NCBI GenBank assembly: GCA_002794105.1
Contig: PHFL01000039.1
Span: 171,096 to 235,095 of the forward strand
Direction: 5' to 3'
Origin: Candidatus Thermochlorobacter aerophilus
Lineage (GTDB): Bacteria; Bacteroidota; Chlorobiia; Chlorobiales; Thermochlorobacteraceae
Length of the DNA: 64,000 nt
This document shows positions 59,379 through 64,000 of the stretch, piece by piece (positions within the stretch are counted from its first letter, which is position 1; each line of letters opens with the position of its first letter). Both the position numbers and the translations under genes were made by a program. The notes under the pieces are model-generated. The model saw only the letters and a program-made list of their open reading frames with translations, did no database searches and was not told the origin of the DNA.

Positions 59379-60938
59379 ATGCTCTCACAACTTTCTTCAG
59401 CAGCGGTGCTGGGCGTCGATGCACTTCAAATTGATGTCGAGACCAACTTGGATAGTGGGTTGCCTTCATTTATCGTCGTAGGGTTGCCTGATAGCGCCAT
59501 AAAAGAAAGTCGTGAGCGCGTGCTGACGGCGCTAAAAAATTCTGGCTACGCTGCGCCTCCCAAAAAAATCACGGTCAATCTGGCGCCTGCCGATGTGCGC
59601 AAGGAAGGCACAGCGTTTGACTTACCGATTGCGATTGGCATTTTGGCGTGCATGGGCGTTGTGGCGCTTGAAGCGCTCAAAGGCGTTATGCTGCTTGGCG
59701 AATTAGCCCTCGATGGCGCCTTGCGGCGTATCTCTGGCGCATTGCCAATTGCGGTCATGGCAGCACGCTCGAAGTTTTCACGCATCATTTTGCCAAAAGA
59801 AAATGCTAATGAAGCGGCGGTGGCCACATCGGCGCTCTCCTCGCCCTTGCGTGTCTATGGCGTTACATCACTTCAAGAAGCAATTGATGTGCTGCATGAC
59901 TCTGCCGATATTCCGCCCACAACGATTGACCTTCAGGACTACCTGAATTCGCCACCTGCCTACGCCGTCGACTTTGCTCACATCAAAGGTCAGCAAGATG
60001 CAAAACGCGCTATGGAAATTGCTGCCGCTGGCGGTCATAACATCATCATGATTGGACCGCCCGGTAGCGGCAAAACTCTGCTTGCCAAAGCACTGCCGAG
60101 TATTTTACCACCAATGCTGTTTGAAGAGGCGTTAGAGACCACGAAAATTTATTCGGTGGCAGGGCTCTTGCCTCCGGGCACAGCACTTCTGACACAGCGA
60201 CCCTTTCGCAGCCCGCACCACACCAGTAGCAGTGTGGCGCTGATTGGCGGTGGTGTCTATGCCAAACCCGGTGAAGTCAGCCTTGCGCATCACGGCGTGC
60301 TTTTTTTGGATGAACTGCCTGAATTTGCTCGCTCTACACTTGAAGTGCTGCGTCAGCCGCTGGAAGACCGCGAAGTAACGGTTGCTCGTGCCGCCATGTC
60401 AATCAAGTATCCAGCCAGTTTCATGTTGGTTGCCGCTATGAATCCCAGTCCAGCTGGCGCGCTACGCGATGAAGAGGGAAATCTGACATCTACACCGCAA
60501 CAAATTCAGCGCTATCTTTCCAAAATTTCTGGACCACTTTTGGATAGAATTGATATTCACATCGATGTGCCGAAGGTCGATCACCATGCACTTTTGTCGA
60601 AAGACTCTGGCGAATGCTCTGCCACGATTCGTGAGCGCGTCATGAAAGCTCGAGAAATTCAGCAACGACGCTTCAAAGCCTATCGCGCTCAATCTATATT
60701 TTGCAATGCACAAATGAATACAGCGCTGATTAAAGAGTTCTGCCAGCTCGATGCCGCTAGTGAACAACGCCTTTTGGAGAGCATGAAACGCCTGAATTTG
60801 TCGGCACGCGCTTACGACCGCATCTTGAAAGTGAGTCGCACCATCGCTGACTTAGAGGGTTCCGAACGTATTCAAATGAAACATCTTGTTCAGGCAATCC
60901 AATATCGCAGTCTCGACAGAGAATATTGGCATACTTAA
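59379..60938 (+). CDS. comM: YifB/ComM-family Mg chelatase-like AAA+ ATPase
   Basis: A branch-migration helicase of the ComM type, involved in integrating DNA during natural transformation. The N-terminal Lon-like domain starts LSSAAVLGVDALQIDVE, then GLPSFIVVGLPDSAIKES and VNLAPADVRKEGTAFDLPI. The AAA+ core has IIMIGPPGSGKTLLAKALPS (Walker A), GVLFLDELPEFARSTLEVL (Walker B) and MVAAMNPSP-type LVAAMNPSPAGAL; the C-terminal domain has RAYDRILKVSRTIADLEGSE. I prefer the ATG at 59379 because family members begin at this point. The frame runs back to a TTG at 59292. Confidence 0.93.
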   Translation: MLSQLSSAAVLGVDALQIDVETNLDSGLPSFIVVGLPDSAIKESRERVLTALKNSGYAAPPKKITVNLAPADVRKEGTAFDLPIAIGILACMGVVALEALKGVMLLGELALDGALRRISGALPIAVMAARSKFSRIILPKENANEAAVATSALSSPLRVYGVTSLQEAIDVLHDSADIPPTTIDLQDYLNSPPAYAVDFAHIKGQQDAKRAMEIAAAGGHNIIMIGPPGSGKTLLAKALPSILPPMLFEEALETTKIYSVAGLLPPGTALLTQRPFRSPHHTSSSVALIGGGVYAKPGEVSLAHHGVLFLDELPEFARSTLEVLRQPLEDREVTVARAAMSIKYPASFMLVAAMNPSPAGALRDEEGNLTSTPQQIQRYLSKISGPLLDRIDIHIDVPKVDHHALLSKDSGECSATIRERVMKAREIQQRRFKAYRAQSIFCNAQMNTALIKEFCQLDAASEQRLLESMKRLNLSARAYDRILKVSRTIADLEGSERIQMKHLVQAIQYRSLDREYWHT

Positions 60939-60971
60939 CGCTCGCCGAGAAAACATTCTGGCTTCGAGCCC

Positions 60972-63683
60972 ATGAAGAACAGTAACTTTGATACCATCAA
61001 TTATTTGACTCAAATCCATCCAGTCTTTCTTGTGAAATCATTTACTCTTCTGTTTCTTTTCAGCGTTCTTTTTGCTCGTCCGCTCGCAGCGCAGGTTTAT
61101 ACCTTTTTTGAAAACCGTGCTATCACGCCTACTTCTCCACGCGCCTATCCGCACACTCACACGCGCAAGATTATCCCACTTGTGGGTCCGTGGAAAGTTA
61201 TCTTGCCCAGCGGACTTGAGAGCCAAGTGGAAGTGCCGTGCGCATTCAGCTTTTCAAACAAAGTCACTTTTGAAAAATCTATTTTTCTCTCTAAGGACTT
61301 TGAGACGCGTGTGCTTACATTGGTTAGCGAGGGGATGGGGCAGTATTGCGAAATTTTTTTCAACGACCAATTTGTCGGTGCACATACCACAGCGGCACCT
61401 TTCAGCATGGATATTCCCAGCGAAATGCTACTCATTGGAGCTGAAAATAAACTTTCTATCGTGTGTAATAGCCGCCTCGACGCACCAAACAGCTTTCCAC
61501 TTGCGCCGCAAGCCCACGATAAGCGCCGCTTCTCAGGTCTTTTCCGAAATCTTTACCTTGTTGCCTCCTCACCTATTCGGCTCAACGACGTTGACTTTGA
61601 TTATCAAGTCTTCGATACCCTGATTGCTTCTGCATCGCGCACGCCTGCACCACGCGCTGAAGTTCAACCTTGTGTGCGGCTCAATTTGGAGGTCAGCATC
61701 AAGCAGTTCGACCTACGCGGGGTTAGGCTACCTACCGATTCACTTGGTCAGAAAACTCTGTTTGCCTCTGCACAACTTTTTCTTGACACCCTTGCCGTTA
61801 GCGATAGACTTGCTCTTGCCCGCTTTGAGGCTGAAAACAACTATGTCCTTCGCACCCGCACTTCGCTACTACTACTCAATGCCAAGCTCTGGCAACCTGA
61901 CTCGCCGACACGCTACCGATTACATCTTCTTCTTACCAGCGCAAGAGGCGATACGCTGGATGACTTATCCTTTTCTCTTGGCTTCAGAACCGTAGGTTTT
62001 GCCTCGGGCAAATTTCAACTCAATCGCAAGCCCTTTTTGCTCAAGGGCTTACACATCAGCGAAGAAACTGAGCAAAGTGCCAATGTTCTTTCACCTGACG
62101 ATATTTTGCGCGACCTTTTACTGGCTCGCAGCGCCGGGGTTAATGCGCTTCGCTTTACTGAAATTCCTCATCCTCTTTGGTATCGCTTCTCTGACAGCCT
62201 TGGCTTCTTGGTTTTTCTTGAGCCCCCTGTTCGCAACGTGCCCACCAGTCTTTTGATTAAGCCCAGTTTTTCGCAGCACGCTGAATCTGCCTTGCAAGAG
62301 ACTCTTGCGCTCTCAAAGTTCAGTCCATCGGTCATCGGCTACGGTCTCGGCGAAGGTTTGGATTTGGAAGATGGACGCACAGAAATTTACTTGCAACACC
62401 TTTCGACCCTTATCAAAACTCACACTTCAAGTCTGGTGTATTTTACACCGAAAGTCTTACAGCCCAGCTTACTTTGGAAGTATTCGGATTGCATTGCTTT
62501 CTCCGACCTTGGCGGCTCGTTTGACGAGTTCAAGAAAAAATTTGTGCTTGCTCAAACCCTTGCAAGTGCAGAAAAACCTATTTTAGTCTCAAGCTATGGC
62601 ACACTTGCCGAAAGCAACAACCACAATGGCTACGGCGACACGCGCTCACTGGAATATCAAGCCAAGTTTTTGCTCGATCGCTTCCGCACCATTGAAGAGG
62701 CTTACAATCAGGCACAGCCTATTGCTGGCGGTTTTGCCTACACGCTATGCGACTACCATTTTGCTATTGCGCCGCTTCTGCCTAATGAGGCACAAAACAA
62801 GTATCTGGCTACTTTTGGTGTGCTGTCGCTCAAGCGAGAAAAGAAAATGAGCTTTCAGATGCTCTCATCGCTCTACTTGGGTGAGCGCGTCACAAATCCT
62901 CCCATCGGTAGCCCGCGCCGGGAGTTTTCTCCATCGCTGATTTTGGCAAGCACATTTCTGACCACACTACTCGTCTATCTTATCAATGGCAATCGTCGGT
63001 TTCAGGAAAATCTGCAGCGTGCGCTTGTTCGCCCCGTCAATCTTTACATGGACATCCGTGACCAGCGCCTCTACACAATTTTTGACCCGCTTCTTCTACT
63101 TCTGATTCTATCGTTTATTTGGTCATCAATTCTGTCTGCATTCCTGCACAGCTTGCGCCTCAGTGAAGATTTGGATTTTTGGCTTTCTCATTTCATTCGC
63201 ATACCCTTGCTGAAAGAGAGCATTAACTACCTTGTGCTTAACCCGCATGTAGCGATATTGGCTTTCGGACTTACTTTTTTCATACTCTCTTTGCTACTAC
63301 CGCTTTTGGTGAAGTTCCTCATTGTGCTTGTTCGGCACACGCAGGTTAGTTACTTGCAACTGTTCCATGTCTGGACTTGGGCATGTGCGCAGTGGGTGGT
63401 GTTAGTTTTCATTGCCGCACTGATTGACCGCTTGGAGAACAGTGCATTTAATTTTGTAGCATTTGTGCTATCACTGATTCTTTTTCTGCTCTCGTTTGCT
63501 CGCTTTCTGAGAGGTATTTCAGTTGTGGCAGAGCTCAATCGGTTTGCGGTTTCTTTTACAGGCTTTCTGCTTCTTTCTTTTGGCTTGCTTGCACTGTTTT
63601 ACCTGTCAGATACTTTTAATCACACTTTGGCGTATTTACAGTATCATTACGACGGGCTTAAGACCTTTTCCATTCAACCCTAA
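60972..63683 (+). CDS. GH2-like ectodomain fused to a multi-helix membrane domain, catalytic Glu residues absent
   Basis: A 903-residue exported protein. After a signal peptide (ends near PLAAQ) the N-terminal part follows the GH2 order: jelly-roll (PLVGPWKVILPSGLESQVEV, GMGQYCEIFFNDQFVGAH, FSGLFRNLYL), Ig-like domain, then a TIM-barrel-like region (GKFQLNRKPFLLKGLHISEE, GVNALRFTEIPHPLWYRFSD). The acid/base motif is SVIGYGLGEGLDL where active enzymes have W-S-L-G-N-E, and the nucleophile motif is KPILVSSYGT where they have SEYG. About six membrane helices follow residue 650 in a Yip1-like arrangement. It probably binds glycans rather than cutting them; unproven. Confidence 0.75.
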   Translation: MKNSNFDTINYLTQIHPVFLVKSFTLLFLFSVLFARPLAAQVYTFFENRAITPTSPRAYPHTHTRKIIPLVGPWKVILPSGLESQVEVPCAFSFSNKVTFEKSIFLSKDFETRVLTLVSEGMGQYCEIFFNDQFVGAHTTAAPFSMDIPSEMLLIGAENKLSIVCNSRLDAPNSFPLAPQAHDKRRFSGLFRNLYLVASSPIRLNDVDFDYQVFDTLIASASRTPAPRAEVQPCVRLNLEVSIKQFDLRGVRLPTDSLGQKTLFASAQLFLDTLAVSDRLALARFEAENNYVLRTRTSLLLLNAKLWQPDSPTRYRLHLLLTSARGDTLDDLSFSLGFRTVGFASGKFQLNRKPFLLKGLHISEETEQSANVLSPDDILRDLLLARSAGVNALRFTEIPHPLWYRFSDSLGFLVFLEPPVRNVPTSLLIKPSFSQHAESALQETLALSKFSPSVIGYGLGEGLDLEDGRTEIYLQHLSTLIKTHTSSLVYFTPKVLQPSLLWKYSDCIAFSDLGGSFDEFKKKFVLAQTLASAEKPILVSSYGTLAESNNHNGYGDTRSLEYQAKFLLDRFRTIEEAYNQAQPIAGGFAYTLCDYHFAIAPLLPNEAQNKYLATFGVLSLKREKKMSFQMLSSLYLGERVTNPPIGSPRREFSPSLILASTFLTTLLVYLINGNRRFQENLQRALVRPVNLYMDIRDQRLYTIFDPLLLLLILSFIWSSILSAFLHSLRLSEDLDFWLSHFIRIPLLKESINYLVLNPHVAILAFGLTFFILSLLLPLLVKFLIVLVRHTQVSYLQLFHVWTWACAQWVVLVFIAALIDRLENSAFNFVAFVLSLILFLLSFARFLRGISVVAELNRFAVSFTGFLLLSFGLLALFYLSDTFNHTLAYLQYHYDGLKTFSIQP

Positions 63684-63701
63684 AAACGCCGTGTCTTTTC
63701 C

Positions 63702-64000
63702 ATGTTTCTTTCGCGTTTAGAAGTCTTTGGGTTTAAAAGTTTTGCGCAGCGTGTTCAGCTCAAATTTGATAGCGGGCTGACGGCGATTGTCGGTCCAAAC
63801 GGCTGCGGCAAAACAAACATTGTCGATGCCATTCGCTGGGTATTGGGCGAACAAAAAACCAGCGTGCTGCGCTCCGACAAGATGGAAAATGTCATCTTTA
63901 ACGGCACCAAAACTCGCAAGCCACTGGGCATGTCGGAGGTCTCAATTACGATTGAAAATACGCGCAATCTTCTTCCTACCGAGTATAGCGAAGTAACCAT
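63702..64000 (+). CDS. smc: chromosome segregation protein SMC (N-terminal part)
   Basis: The first 99 residues of SMC, cut by the window end. SMC dimers condense and segregate the chromosome. The opening LSRLEVFGFKSFAQRVQLKF and the Walker A region TAIVGPNGCGKTNIVDAIRW with VLGEQKTSVLRSDKMENVIF and NGTKTRKPLGMSEVSI are the conserved SMC head. It starts 18 bases after the GH2-like gene, on the same strand. Confidence 0.95.
   Translation, partial: MFLSRLEVFGFKSFAQRVQLKFDSGLTAIVGPNGCGKTNIVDAIRWVLGEQKTSVLRSDKMENVIFNGTKTRKPLGMSEVSITIENTRNLLPTEYSEVT

Overview
This window looks like part of the chromosome of a phototrophic member of the Chlorobi branch of the FCB group. Three genes for bacteriochlorophyll a synthesis (bchF, bchC, bchX) sit together at 53.5-56.7 kb. 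Secreted proteins end in the NYPNPFNP-type sorting tail of the type IX secretion system, and there is a SusC/SusD pair. Two O2-consuming dioxygenases (tryptophan 2,3-dioxygenase and homogentisate 1,2-dioxygenase) do not fit a strictly anaerobic green sulfur bacterium. They point to an aerobic or microaerobic, photoheterotrophic relative such as the Thermochlorobacter lineage; that placement is inference.

Layout. 0-1 kb: an accessory edge, with an uncharacterised Cys-rich gene followed by a 55-bp integron-like attC site, then the 3' remnant of a TonB-dependent receptor. 1-9.3 kb: purD, a geranylgeranyl-reductase-family flavoprotein, and a reverse-strand susC-susD-DUF4397 lipoprotein operon. 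9.4-23 kb: housekeeping and metabolism (DUF4921, mtaB, tryptophan dioxygenase, GH57 glucanotransferase, DUF169, a fused E1 alpha/beta 2-oxoacid dehydrogenase with lipB, PIG-L deacetylase, apt). 23-28 kb: a UbiA prenyltransferase, then the classical ffh-rpsP-rimM-trmD-rplS block. 28-31 kb: molybdenum cofactor genes (moaE, moaD, moaA) with a MOT1-type molybdate transporter. 31-38.6 kb: two large type IX-secreted proteins, a subtilisin-like protease split by three one-base frameshifts and a PhoD-like phosphatase. 38.6-45.8 kb: thiS-thiO, HNH nuclease, hmgA, adk, rlmN, tRNA-Gln preceded by a structured RNA element with its own promoter, and a methyltransferase. 45.8-49.4 kb: a candidate zinc-uptake operon (MerC-like membrane protein, TonB receptor, lipoprotein) behind a palindromic operator candidate. 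49.4-53.2 kb: TPR protein, cobT, two dienelactone-hydrolase paralogues (one with its catalytic residues replaced) and a tiny Lys-rich exported protein. 53.4-64 kb, all forward: bchF-bchC-yciI-bchX, two TPR proteins, ugd, comM, a GH2-like protein with a membrane domain and no catalytic glutamates, and the start of smc.

The most unusual items are the attC-like site with its cassette gene, the sigma-region-4-like C-terminal extension on BchX, the structured RNA ahead of tRNA-Gln, the catalytically empty GH2/membrane fusion and DLH paralogue, and the zinc-type operon. Two dispersed-repeat patches (24.1-24.3 kb and 36.1-36.3 kb) belong to one repeat family. Four one-base frameshifts, all in short homopolymers, suggest either sequencing error or recent gene decay.
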